Notes: generated from the sequence alone by a model not told the origin. A DNA stretch of 64,000 bases from Otis tarda (GCA_026413225.1 CM048552.1:212301553-212365552); one strand, 5' to 3'; shown: positions 44,920 to 56,600, counted from the first letter of the stretch. Program-made: numbers and translations.

Positions 44920-47900
44920 CAACAAGGGACAGTCTGAGTCCTCTGCACTGATGCCACCAGCTCTACCACAGTGTTGCACCATCAAGACAGCCTTAGGGGA
45001 CCTGAGGGACCTCACTCATGGTGTGGTCAGAAGATCTCCCATGACTGTATCCACCTCTCTGGTTGGGTTCTCCTGGTTTCTCACCCAGCAGAGGGGACAG
45101 GAAGGGTCCCAATCACAACCTGAGCCCCCAGAACATCCCTGCTAAGTGCACTCAGTCCATGAACCCAGCCACGCCACCTCATCTCTGCCAACCCAACTCT
45201 CTAACCCGTAAAACAACCAATTTCAGGTAGGATCCAGCTGGAAAGAGATCAGTTTTGTAAATTAACTTGCCATGGCACTGTTGAGCTGGAAAGCAATCAA
45301 GCAGCAGTTGCACTTTTCAGCACCCAAGGAGGGTTTACATTGCACTGGCAGCATGATGGGCATTCTTTTTTAAGAAAAAGGTCTTTAAAAGATGTACTTG
45401 CCAAGTGTCAAAATATTTCTGAATGTTATTAAGGGCCTTTAGCAGCTGTAATTTAACTGCGAAGTAACCTGGTGTAGGCAAAGGACCACACAGCTGGAAA
45501 TCTGGGCTGCGAGGGCACCATTTTATGGCTGTTAAGCTGTTGGCCTCTCCACGTGGTAAAGCTGTTAAACAAACACAGCTCTTGGCTCGTACCGCGTGGC
45601 GGTGAGGAACAGTGTTTTGGCAGGAGCAGGCTGACAGCAACAGGGGCTTCAAAGGAGCCGGGAAGAAACAGAAATAAAAGAAAGAAGGAAAATTCAGGTG
45701 GAGGAGGAGATGGGTGTTGGCCATCACAGCCCTGTGGTGGGAGAAGAACATCTTCGACTCAAAGTGTGTAGGTTCCCGTGGAGTTGCGTCCTCCTTTGAT
45801 TTGGAATGGGCTGCGATTGCTATGCACATATGGATCCTACGCGTTCTACTGCTGTCGCTGCTGGTGCTCAGCAGATCCTTAAATCACCTTCTTGCAGGAA
45901 GGTGATATTCTAGAGAAGCCTGAACATGGAAGATATGGATTAAATTGATAGATCTGAGTGGGGAAATAGGTGTCCCAGGAGGATGGGCCACATGCTGCAG
46001 GCTGCGTACCCTTTGCCACATGTAGCTGTATGTTGAAGCGGGCTCCGTTAGTGCCACGAGATGCTCCGAGAGCAGCTGCAGCCTGGCAAACACAAGCTGA
46101 GCCCTTTTCCTAATGGAGACATAGCAAATCCATGAGGAAAATACACCTGCTGAGCTCAGTACTCAAAAACTGAAAGAAACGGGGAAAATCTCCACAAAAA
46201 TAAGAAGGTTCCTGATTATTCCTTTATTGTTTAATTCCGTTCTCTTCTAATGGCCAGTGCTTATTCCTCTGGCTCAGCAGCTGATCTTAGGAGGCAGAGA
46301 TGGCTGCTCCTGCTGCGGGGACGTGCAGCTGGGAGATACATCCAGCTGTGCTGCCTGCAGCCACCTGTCCAGTGCAAGCAAGTCCAGTAGCTGCTGCCAT
46401 GGACTGTTTTTCTGGGTCAGAAGCTGTTTTAGGAAAGCACTGGTGACTCTTTATCATCATGAGGACACCAGGCAGAAGTGGACAGGGTGGTCATCCCAGG
46501 TTCGTCTGTCCAAGGGTCCCACCCTCCAGTGATAATCCCCAGTTCTGAAGCTTCCCAATAAATTTTGTCCTGACAAGAGCAGTTCTTTTGCAACCAGCTT
46601 CTGTTAGGACTTACCAAATACCACCAGATTTTCTCTGACAAATATTGACTGTGTGGGGCTTTCCATTGCTACCAGACAGACCAAAGAGAACTAGAGAAGT
46701 TGTGACTCTCACATTGGCGATAAAAAGGGAAACTGTGGTAGCCTCGTTGACCTTGCTTGCAACATTTCCTCCTATTTTTTCCATGAAAGCTCTAAATTCT
46801 GGAGTCTGGCTTCTGTGCTTTGTGGGTTTTTTTAATGCCACTTCTCAGCCGTGAAGGGATGCTGCAAGGCTTGACTCCGAATGGCTGCAAAGCAACCAGC
46901 CAAGTAGCAAGAACTGGGGTTGGATGTGTGGTTGCACAACTTGATCTTCTTTCAGACCCTCTCATTGGTGTGTGCCCATGTCTTTGTCCTGCCCAAGTAG
47001 CTGCAAAGAAATGGCTCAGTGTTAAGAGAAAGAAGATAATGGAACATTTTCCACCTAGAGATGGAAAAAAAATGTTCTTGAGGTTTTTTTCCCAGTTACT
47101 CAGGTGATCCATTTTGAGAAGATGGACTAGCAAATTACTGCTGCTGCCCAGTGAAATCATGTTTTTTTGCTCCCTGATGGATGCAGCTCTACCGTGTGCA
47201 GGGTTTTTTCGTATAAAAGCAGCCGTTTTGATGAGAAGTACGTGAGCATCTCCCAGATGAAACCAAAATCTGCCAGCCTCGCACATCCTCTTACTAAGCA
47301 ATTTGCTGCTCTACTGCATTTGGAAGATTGCTCTGAAGTTGCTTTCCTGGCATCGAGAGCCTTTTTGAGAATTAGTGCAAAACTAATTTGGTTACAAGTC
47401 TCAAAGACACCACCAAAAGAAATTTTTAAGCCTTTGAGCAGTACACTGCAAATTGGACCATCCCGAGAAAATATCACAGGGATTTCTTATCCTTATTTCA
47501 GCCACCAAATTCTCCAAAATTGTGGGAAGCTGGTGCGATTGGGTCTCTGAGACCTAGCACATGCCCCATGGCCAACACATGGAGCTGTGGTCACCTCCCA
47601 GGGAGCATCATGGAAGTCCCATCACAATGCTCGCCTTGCTGCCTCTCTTGGGTTACTAAAGATGTTTGTGGCTGTTGATTCTTCCTTCCTAGGCACATCA
47701 TGTGCTTCCTCATGACCCAACCTCTCGTAATTACATGAACCCAAAAACTGGTGATTTTTAAAAATGATAATTAAGGTAAAGCTCATAAAACAAGGAAATG
47801 TCCGCAGCCGGGGCAGGATGGTAGGAATCATATCCCCTCTCTTTGTCCTTTGTGTAAATCAAGGTTCCAGAAAATGGAGGAGCGCTGACAATAGCCCGCA

Positions 47901-49084
47901 TCACCCCACTCATCCACATGGGCCATATCCAGCCCACGTTGTTCCTGCACCTCTCAAACCTTCACCACCTTCAAAGGGACCCTGAATAAAATCAGATGTT
48001 TTAAGGACCACATCTAAGCATAGTCCTTTCCTTCTGTACGCCATGGGAGCTAAGCCCTCTGCCAGGCAGCATAGCTCTGCACTGGGGAGCAGCTCAAGGT
48101 GGTCCCTCACCTCGTGCACCCCTCCTGTAGATGCCAGGGTGCTCCTGAAGAGCCCATCTCGCAAAAAAAAAAGCCCCCTCCAGCCCATGGGATGGGGAGC
48201 TGCACCTGCAGAATTCTGTGTAATATAACTCGCAGCATTTAGCACGTTATCGTTGTGGCTGTTCCCCTTCCTGTGGGCTCCCAGCCGCATCTGACGTGGG
48301 GAGAGCAGAGCGACCACAGCTCCCAGTGCCAGGGCTGATGGCTGACATTTATTTTGCCAGTTTGCTTCAAACACCGTAAACCTCTGAGACTGTTCCTCGG
48401 GTGGTTTGGGCGGGGGCCATCGTCAGCACAGCTTGGAAGAATCAATGATAACCTTTTCTGCTTTCCGGTACGTTTTCTATGTACCAGAGAGCAGAAGATG
48501 CTGAAAAACAAATGAAGCTTGGATTCTCTACGGGTCTACCTGGCATTATTCCTGATATTTGAAAAAAACAAACCAGTTCCCCATTGGTTCTGTTAGCCTT
48601 TCTATCCTGGCATTTAAACAGAGATGGGATTGGCATGGTTGGTATCTGCAGGCGCGTGCTGTGATGCTCTCAGTGGTTTCTCTGAAGGGCAGGATACCCA
48701 AGGCACTGTGTCCAAAGCGCCTGAGCTCCTCTGAGCTGCTGGAAGGCATTTCAGCACTGCGATTGCCGGTAATGCCACCCCACAGATTATCTTGCATCAG
48801 GGAGCGAAGGGTATTTGGGTCCTGGGAGTGCGGCTGGGCTGTAGCGTAGGAGCAAGGTTGCTCTAAGCCTCAAGACTAGTGCTTCTTGGAGTCATCTTAA
48901 GCTAGAATGATATTTTGATGTTATGTCTCCTGGATAACCAATGGGATTTGAGTATTGAGCCAATGAACTGAGCTGAGTCTGTGCACTTCTTACAGGGATG
49001 TCCTGAGCAGCATCCGAGAGCACACCGAGGGGGAGAGGTGTCGTGTCCATCTGTGTCACCCTGTACCTGACAGTGGTTTCTTGC
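44920..49084. other. Intron sequence before exon 2
   Basis: No CR1 recognised over 4 kb. The 127-residue plus frame at 47167-47550 and 106-residue minus frame at 47157-47477 overlap in a low-stop stretch without recognisable domain. Repeat-poor flanks next to the exon are usual. Confidence 0.5.
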
Positions 49085-49135
49085 CCCTAACGACTTGAGT
49101 GATTGGGTTCATGCTTCCTCTCTTCTTGGTTTCAG
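49085..49135 (+). other. GAB2: 3' splice site of GAB2 intron 1: branch point, pyrimidine tract, AG
   Basis: CCCTAAC at 49085-49091 fits the branch-point consensus yUnAy, with the branch A probably at 49090, 45 bases before the exon. A pyrimidine-rich tract (49109-49134) runs into TTTCAG, whose AG is at 49134-49135. The acceptor keeps the reading frame expected from the mammalian protein (Tyr-Ala-Trp junction). The branch point is inferred from sequence only. Confidence 0.85.
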
Positions 49136-49436
49136 GCATGGAAGAAACGCTGGTTTGTCCTGCGCAGCGGTCGGATGAGTGGCGACCCCGACGTCCTAGA
49201 GTACTACAAAAACGACCACTCCAAGAAACCTTTGCGTGTGATCAACCTCAATTTTTGCGAGCAAGTGGACGCGGGCCTGACCTTCAATAAGAAGGAGCTG
49301 CAAGACAGCTACATCTTTGACATCAAGACCAGTGACAGGACCTTCTACCTGGTGGCTGAGACCGAGGACGACATGAACAAGTGGGTTCGCAGCATCTGCC
49401 AGATCTGTGGCTTCAACCAATCTGAGGAGAACACAG
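49136..49436 (+). CDS. GAB2: GAB2 exon 2, PH-domain exon (partial gene)
   Basis: Internal coding exon of 301 bases, read in phase 0 and ending after the first base of a codon. It encodes 100 residues, from [20 protein letters not shown] to the acidic GFNQSEENT end. This is the PH domain from the second beta strand to the C-terminal helix. Basic residues of the phosphoinositide-binding strand (KKR, R in LRSGR) and the helix tryptophan (MNKWV) are present. GAB2 is a docking adaptor recruited to membrane by this domain and phosphorylated downstream of receptor kinases. From memory, about nine residues in ten match human GAB2, including [16 protein letters not shown] and KKELQDS. GAB1 has LTGDPDV and KKEFENS; GAB3 diverges in mid-domain. 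The first about 25 residues lie on exon 1, outside the window. The internal ATG at 49175-49177 matches Met39 of mammalian GAB2, where the shorter 638-residue isoform begins. No frameshift or stop is seen, so the exon looks functional. Confidence 0.96.
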
Positions 49437-49446
49437 GTACCGTGAG
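49437..49446 (+). other. GAB2: 5' splice site region of GAB2 intron 2 with two overlapping GT donors
   Basis: The exon ends ACACAG, followed by GTACCGTGAG. The first GT (49437) has a good exon side (CAG) but a poor intron side (GTACCG). Five bases on, the GT at 49442 has a good intron side (GTGAGA) but a poor exon side (ACC). Phase conservation with mammalian GAB2 favours 49437. Use of 49442 would add five bases and shift the frame. Confidence 0.75.
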
Positions 49447-52429
49447 AGCCATGTCTGTGGCCAAGAGCATGTCCTGTCCTGTTCTCTCCTCCCAAAGGGA
49501 CCCGGGTCCTGTTTCAGATCAGACCTGTGGGAGGGAGGTGCAGCCTGCCACAAATCTGAGAGGGCTGGATTGGGAAATTGGATGGATGTGTGGGAAACCT
49601 CCATGAGGCTTTCCTACCTTTGGCATCTGAATCAGAGCAGGCTTTTTTCCCTGTGAGCCACCTAATTCATTTCCCCCCCTGTAACTGTAGACCTTTGAGT
49701 CTCTTATGAGAAGTTGGTGGGGTCTGGGGACTTTTTTTAGCTGCAGCCTTTGTCCTCATCCATCACCAAAGTCCTTTTGAGAGTTGTGGGAACCAGCAGT
49801 GGAAATCCCCCTCATTCAGAGGTTTCAATCCCTTGGTAGGGTGAGGGAGAAGCTTTACTGGGACCGTGTCCCTCTCCACCGTGGTTGTCCCCACTGCTGA
49901 CAGGCTCTCATGTGAAGGACAGATGCATCCTGCATCTCTGTCTCCTTCTGGGACCTGCTGGGAAATCTCTGGGAGGGGAGAGGAAAACACCAGGTGGTTT
50001 TGCACAGGAGCAGGACCTGTTCTACCGGTCGTGCTCCACCATCCAAACTCGCTTGCACTTTGGCAAACCTCTGCAGTGAGCACCAGTGAGCTGCCTCTGC
50101 TTCCCTAGCACTACGAGGGCTCATATAAATCCCAAGTGAGATGGGATGGAGGGTGAGCATGAGATGCAGTGCTGCGGTCGCCTGCCAGTCCCATTATACC
50201 TGGTAGAACTTTTGGGCATCTTTGCTTTATCTCATCCACGGTCCAGCCTCATCCAGGGGACTTCAGTCCCGTGCTCTGTCTGCATGAAACTCCCCATAAC
50301 AACGTCCAGCTTAAATCTGTTTTGGTCCCTCGTGGAGGAGCTGCCATCCACAGGAGGTAAAACCCTGCCAAGAGCTTGTCAGGCAGGACAGCAAACAAAG
50401 CATCACAGCGGCATGGATGCGATCTTCACTGACTGACGCATGAAACGGGACATCACCTTGGCGATGGGTGTACAAGGGGTAGAAAGGATCCTTGACAACG
50501 CTGCCAGCACAGCCTTTCATGGAAAGGTCAAGCTAAATAAATTACATCCCGTTCCGATGTCAGCAGTGCAGTCCTCAAGGTTCAGCGAAAGCGTTCAGGC
50601 CTCTTTTTTAAGAGCTGTTTTGTTGCAGGATTTTCCATTTTGTGTGCGTTCAGCTGGGGGAACTGTTTTTTCTTCCCATTTAGTAAAATGGGCTTTCAGC
50701 CCAGCGGCAGCAGGATCGATACTGGACTTCAGTGAAATATAAATCCGGGCAGCAAAAGGAAAAACAATCTCCCGCTTGCAAGTACATCTGTCCCAAAGGG
50801 CACGTAGGGCTCATCAGGCTGCAGAGATCTGAGTGCTGTTCCCTGCAGGATCATGGAGTGACATCAGCAAAACAGGACAAAAATCCCTGTTTGTAACAAA
50901 ATCACAGCTTCTTAATGCTGTAGGGAAGGTACCCACTTGAAACAGTACCCAGTTGCCAAAGTGTGATTTTCTGAGTCAACCGAGAAAAAGCCTGCAACGG
51001 CAAGCGCAGCAGATGTGTCCAGATGCTGCAGAAAAGAGGGAACATGAATTATTCAGGGCTGGTGCTTCGCTTTGGTGCTCGCCGAAGCAGTGACCCCATG
51101 CTCACCTTTCTTTCACCATCCCTGATAACTAAGGGCAAATAAATCATCGATTGCCCAACATAGATAACGTTCATTTGAAGGACCCGTGGCCCGAGGTTGG
51201 GTGAAGAGGTTGAGGGATCACTGGAGCGTGATGGGTGTTGGGAGTCCTGCCCATCTTGGTGTACATAAGCCCATTAACCATCCTCCATGATGAGTTAACT
51301 GGAGGGAGAAAGAAAACAGTCGTAGCGATATTTGTAACTGCTGTGCTCCCTCTCCATCACTTCCTTGAAGTCATGGGTTGATGGATGGGAGAGGATGAGG
51401 AGTTTGCATGAGATTAAGAGAGTTCCTGGGTAGAAATAGAGCTTGGGACATCTGGCATTTCTTTCTTAGACCCTCAGCCCCTCATCCTCAAGCCTCTCTG
51501 TGCCTTGTTGTGGCCTCTGCCTTGGAGAATGAATGAGTTGGCAATTGGATGCACCAAAAAGGGGAGGAACAGGTAACCATCATGGGCAGGAATAGCTCTG
51601 TGCTATTTGTAGCAATTAATTAACTAAACCTCCCTCTCCCAGCAGACAGGCAGCGTGGTGGAACGAGATCAAAAACTGCCAGGGAAGCCGCTGTGCGCAT
51701 TTTTCTGGTTGTACTCGTTCCTGGGTGCGTGACCCAAAAGCCTTGCTGGGTCTGGCCCCAGAGCCAGGCTGTTCCTGACTGGGTTATATTTGCATCGCCG
51801 TGGAAATGCTCCATCACCAGCAAAGGCATTTACTTACAGCTGCCATCACATGCTGAACTACCTCCTGCTTGAAGGGACACCCTGCATCAGCTGAGCCACA
51901 GCCACCGGTCACGATGTTGCTTTTAACCCACCGGTGGTCAAGGAAAAAACTCGTTGGCTTTTGGAGCAGTTTGGGTAAAAGCCTGTTTCACCAGCTTCCC
52001 ATGATTGTAGGGAAAAGATGGGTTTTCGACTGCTTTTTAGCAGGATTTAGTGAGCAAACGGACAACCTGGAAGCAGCAGCACGTGGTGGTGCAAGCTGAC
52101 TCTGCACCGGTGCAGGACTGTGCTTGGGTGCTGCCCGCACTCCCAAAAGGCAAAAAAAAAATTAAAAGGCAAAACAAATTTATACCCTTGGATGCTTCTT
52201 TCTGTTTGCAGCTTGACTGGAGAGTGTAGATTTTCTGTCGCTTGGTTTTCACATTAGTCCTCCATGTCCTGTCTAGACTGGAGGACCTCAAGGATGAAGA
52301 AATGCGTTGGAGTTTAAGGCCGTTTAACGTCGTGCTACGGGTAGCTGCTGGTTTAGCTGATCGCCGGCTGCGTTAGGCATGTGGTTGATCGAAAGGAAGC
52401 TCATTTTAGCCTCAGGGACCTAAATGTCA
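49447..52429. other. Intron 2 sequence, no gene seen
   Basis: The exon 2 frame stays open 56 codons into the intron, stopping at 49604-49606. 50510-50780 is repeat-free. Nothing else recognised. Confidence 0.5.
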
Positions 52430-52492
52430 GCGAAGCGGCGGGTACTGCCGGCTGCCCCGGCACCGCCGCGGTGGCTTCGTTCCCTGCCCCGA
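52430..52492. promoter_or_regulatory. CpG-dense patch in intron 2
   Basis: About 10 CpGs in 63 bases, for example CACCGCCGCGGTGG. It sits in a repeat-free block (52320-52680) whose right half is AT-rich with TAATTAC cores (52500s and 52621-52627). Looks like a conserved non-coding element, unproven. Confidence 0.35.
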
Positions 52493-53075
52493 CCTGAAAA
52501 TAATTACAGAGCAGCGCGATTGCATCTGCCGAGAGAAGGGAAATTAAATCCACTCTAAGGTGTTTACCCAGACCGCGGCAAAGCTCTTTGTTTCTGTTAA
52601 CACCTATTTACTTTGAGAGCTAATTACTATTTTTGAACAAGCAAAGCCTGACAGGATCCCAGCTCCTCCGCGGGTCCGAGGAAGCTGACGGTGTTTGAGG
52701 AAAGGAGATTTGCTCGCGGCTCAGGGTGGCTTTTGTGCTGCAATTTGCACTGCTGCCACCTCAGCTGGCTCGAATGCGATGAGGGGAGACTTGCCGGGGA
52801 CCCTGAGGCCGCGGGAGAAGTACGGACGCGTGGGTATTTTGAACCATCTGCATTTTCCCTGCCCCAGTGGGCAGGCGGCCAGGGCTCAGCTGTGAACTGG
52901 ATTTTCTCATACGCTTTGTTTGTTGGAGTTTTAAAAAAAAAAAGCCAAATCCTACTAAACGTATTTTGTGTGCCGTTAACCCTTTCCAGAGCTGATGCTT
53001 CAGCCAAAACCCTGCCTTGTGGATTGGATTCCCAGTGTGACAGAGGAGCAGCTACAGCAGTGTGCAATTTAATTT
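52493..53075. other. Intron 2 sequence
   Basis: The 202-residue plus frame that starts at 52691 runs into CR1 at 53076 and encodes antisense CR1 at its end, so it is not credited as a gene. Confidence 0.55.
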
Positions 53076-53412
53076 ATCACAGAATCACAGAATGGTTTGG
53101 GTTGGAAGGCACCTTCAAAGCCCATCCAGTCCAACCCCCCTGCAAGGAGCAGGGACATCTCCAACCAGATCAGGTTGCTCACAGCCCCGGCCAACCTGGC
53201 CTGGAATGTTTCCAGGGATGGGGCATCCACCACCTCTCTGGGCAACCTGGGACAGTGCTCCACCACCCTCAGTTTAAAAAATGTTTTCCTAATACCTAAT
53301 CTGAATCTACCTCCCTCTACTTTGAAACCATGACCCCTTGTGCTGTCACAACAGGCCCTGCTGAAGGGTTTCTCCCCATCTTTCCTGTAGCCCCCTTTAG
53401 GTGCTGGAAGAC
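53076..53412 (-). repeat. CR1 LINE 3' fragment, about 337 bp
   Basis: ATCACAGAATCACAGAATGG, GCCAACCTGGCCTGGAATGT, CACCACCCTCAGTTTAAAAA, CAACAGGCCCTGCTGAAGGG and TTTAGGTGCTGGAAGACC in reverse-complement order. Well preserved, with two tail units. The truncation point matches that of the 7.2 kb copy within a few bases. Confidence 0.96.
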
Positions 53413-56400
53413 CACATAAACCAATGTGTGTCCTTGCAGTGAGCATGTCCTTGCAGTGGTCCTATGCACAGGTTAGTTATTTTGGAGAGGCTGATACTTT
53501 TATTAACTCTATCCCAATTTACTCTGCCACCTCCAGCACCTCCCTAGAGCTACTCTTCCACCTCCTCCTTGGGGCAGGGTCTCTCTCAGGGACTTGGATA
53601 AAACACCCAAGGGGAGTTTAAGAGCTTATTCATGCACTGCATTAATGCTCCTGCGCTAGAGGTTTAACCCAGCCGTGCAAGTAGGGAAGGGAGTATTTGT
53701 GGGTGAGTAAGTGTCCTTGCTCTGAGCTGAAGGCTCCCGTCACTCGGAGAGGGTGAGCAGGGCGTGGGAAAGGGATGGCACTGGGCTCCTGCCCTGATGG
53801 GTTGTGTCTGGCAGCAGTGGCCTCTCCCACCCAGCCCAGGCATGTCATCTTCTTTTTTTTTTTTTTTCATCTGGAACTTTCTTTCTTTTATTTATTTCTC
53901 TGCTTTCTGCCAGGGGGCTGCGCCAGGGCGGTCCCGGGCTCCGGCTCACTCCTTGCTCCATCTCCAAGGCTCGGCGCTGTCGTTTCACATCGCGGCTGGG
54001 ATCGATCCCCAGGAATCCCAAAGCTTTTACTGTCTCGCCTGACTGAGTGCAAGTCAGGGCCGAGCATTAATGTTTAATAGAGAGCTGAGTGTCTCTCCTT
54101 CCTCCTTCAACTCAGCGGCACTCACTCCAGCAGAGTTTGCCGAATCAGCCTCCCGACATGAGTCACTTTCCACTCACACTGATGAGAGCTCCTATGCCCC
54201 ACGTGCATGGTCTCCACTGAGGGTCTGTTTGGCTTGACACTGCCCCAGAACCTCCAGCAGTTGTCCTCTTCTAGCCCATGAGAGGAAATTTATTCCTTGG
54301 CTTGCTTTGGTTGGGGGTCCCATATGGGTCGTTGGCTGGTTGCTCCCCAACCTGCTGCCTGCTCGTATGGGTCGCCTGCAAGTCGGTGCTCTCCGCCCAT
54401 ATGGCTGCTCTTGCTCCCTCCTCGCTTCTCCCCCAAAAACGTGTTGGTTCCAGCATCATGCCTCTCATCCCATTGGTTCTTTGCAGCCAAGTCTGCATGA
54501 ATGTATGACATAAAAACATAGGTTTGCACGTCGTACACCACCCACCTCCCCCAAATACTCCAGAATCACCGATGTTCACCATCCTCACACACAGGAGCAG
54601 GGCACTGGGGAGCTCAGGCCAGTTGGTGGCCCTGGGGCAACCCCCACTTTCCCGCTGCTGCTTCCTCTCCTGTGGCCAGCCAGAATCAAAGCAGAGGGGA
54701 AACAACTAATGACCACTGCAAGGCCAGGTGCTTCCTTGCTACTGTGCCCGGCACACGCCTCCTTCCTTCCCTGCTCATGCCCTGGAGGAGTTGCAAACCC
54801 TACCCTGTGCCAGGGAGCGTGCCCAGGGCTGAGGAACGGGAGCAAGGAGGGAGATGTGGGGGTGTCCTTGTGTCCCTGAAAGCACCCAGCCCCTGATGCG
54901 CTCTGTTTCGGTGTCTGCAGGCAGCGCTGCCACCTAAGGGCAGCCGAGCAGATGGCCCCTTGCAGAGCCTTGTGCCCTCAAGCTGGGCCAGGACTTGACT
55001 CTTCAGCTTCTGTTGACACAAGTCGATTGGTCTTGACTTTGTCTTTAAGCTCTGGTATGGATTGTACTTGGATATCAGCTCACGTGGAGGCCAGTCTCTC
55101 CCCCGTCAGACAGTGTGACACTCTATGACAAGTGATGAGCAAGTTTACCATTGAGTTGAGCTTGAGCCATGGGGTGGATGGGGCAGATCTGGATGGGTTC
55201 TCTCCGTGTATCCCATCTTCCCATGCCTCTTTCACCTACCCAAAGATCTAATGTTCCCTGCCCTATTTGAGACTTGGAAGCGGCTTGCATTGGGACAGCG
55301 GTGTGGAGTCCTTGAGTCTTGAGCCCTTTCCCCTTGCTCAGCGTCCTACCATCTGTAGCCTTTTCCTCGGTATTCCCATAAATACTTTCTGCACTCAGCA
55401 TCATGGAGTTTCTTCTCTTAAAACACCATATGCCACATCTATGGTTGCACTGGTTGCACATCTCAAGGCCATTTGGATCAGTCCCACCCATCCTTCTCTG
55501 CCATGTACTGAGTTTTCCTAACAAGGGAAACAACTGTGGCTGTGGATTCGCTCTTAGAGGACAAATGCAGATGTCACTTCTCAGCCCCAGGCTTGACCCA
55601 GACTCGCTGGGGGATGGGGGACATCTGGTGACCCCAACTCACTTTGCACCAGCCTCATGGTTGAACTTCAGGTGCATGCGAACACCTCTTTGCCTGAGTC
55701 TCAGTTCATCCCTTAGTCATCCTGCCTCTTTAAATTTGTTCCAAACTTCCCTGACCCTGGTTTTCCAGCTCCACAAACAACAAGTTATTTTAAGATCTGA
55801 CACTGTTCAGCTTTTAGTTGAGTGTAAACAATACTGGAGATGGAGTGGTCTTGGCACAAAGGAGCAGCTTGAGAGCCGTTAAGTGCCTGCTGCCTTTTTT
55901 CCCCTGCTTTTTTCCCTCTTTCCCTTCAGAGATGATCTAGTTCAGGTGCTGATGAGCCTGCTGAAGAGCGGAGAGTCACTGACAACCCGGAATTTGCTTC
56001 CTAGAAAACAGAAACAGGGAGAGGTTGTTGCTGATCTCTACCCGCTGGTCAGGGTCTCCTTGCTGTGATTCCCCTGGCATTTTGAAGAGGGAACTGATGC
56101 CGTTGAGAGCGAGTCATGTGCTGGTGGTTATAATCTCTCTGCTTTTGATGAGAAGATAGTAAATTGTGTCTAAAACAAGGTGAATCATTTGCACCCTGCA
56201 AGTGCCCTTTTCTTTCCCTTGGCTCTCCAGGGAACCAGGACTGATGGGCTCAGGTGAACACATCCACTTTGTAGACTCCTAAAATCTCCTGAGATTAATC
56301 CCACCCGTCTCAGGGTTGCTGTCAAGACCTTTGAGATATTTAGATCTTCAAATGGTGTCATTTGTCTTCATTTCATTTACACCAGATGAGGATCAACCCT

Positions 56401-56425
56401 TGCTATTCTTCCATACCTTATTCTT
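53413..56425. other. Intron 2 sequence, no gene seen
   Basis: A T run lies at 53853-53868. Frames of 136-159 residues (for example 54271-54705 and 55403-55882) have no recognisable domain. Confidence 0.5.
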
Positions 56426-56600
56426 AGAATCATAGAATCATAAAATGGTTAGAGTTGGAAGGGACCTTCAAAGGTCATCTAGTCCAACCCCCCTGCAAGG
56501 AGCAGGGACATCTCCAACCAGATCAGGTTGCTCAGAGCCTCATCCAACCTGGCCTTGAACGTTTCCAGGGATGGGGCTTCCACCACCTCTCTGGATAACC
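56426..56600 (-). repeat. CR1 LINE 3' end
   Basis: AGAATCATAGAATCATAAAA TGG, GCAAGGAGCAGGGACATCTC and GTTTCCAGGGATGGGGCTTC. Truncated after CTCTCTGGATAACC. Confidence 0.94.

Larger units (their letters stand above)
1..49135 (+). other. GAB2: GAB2 intron 1 (3' part)
   Basis: Everything upstream of exon 2 lacks a recognisable GAB2 exon 1: no open frame encodes the conserved start of the PH domain (CTGWLRKSPPE-like). It is therefore taken as intron, at least 49 kb here. A very long first intron is also a property of mammalian GAB2. Alternative non-coding first exons inside it cannot be excluded by reading alone. Confidence 0.85.

Noticed and set aside
44553..45015. Long Arg/Glu/Lys-rich or Ser/Leu/Phe-rich open frames
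   Set aside because: They are translations of the (TCTTC)n microsatellite; a pentanucleotide without stops is open by construction.
49196..49495. 99-residue minus-strand frame opposite exon 2
   Set aside because: Shadow of the GAB2 coding strand.
52691..53299. 202-residue plus-strand frame, one of the longest in the window
   Set aside because: Its C-terminal third is antisense CR1 (53076 onward), and the rest has no domain, promoter or splice signal.
53660..53690. GGTTTAACCCAGCCG resembling the edge of a bird ERV LTR
   Set aside because: Only about 15 bases match; no second LTR, primer site or internal viral genes were found.
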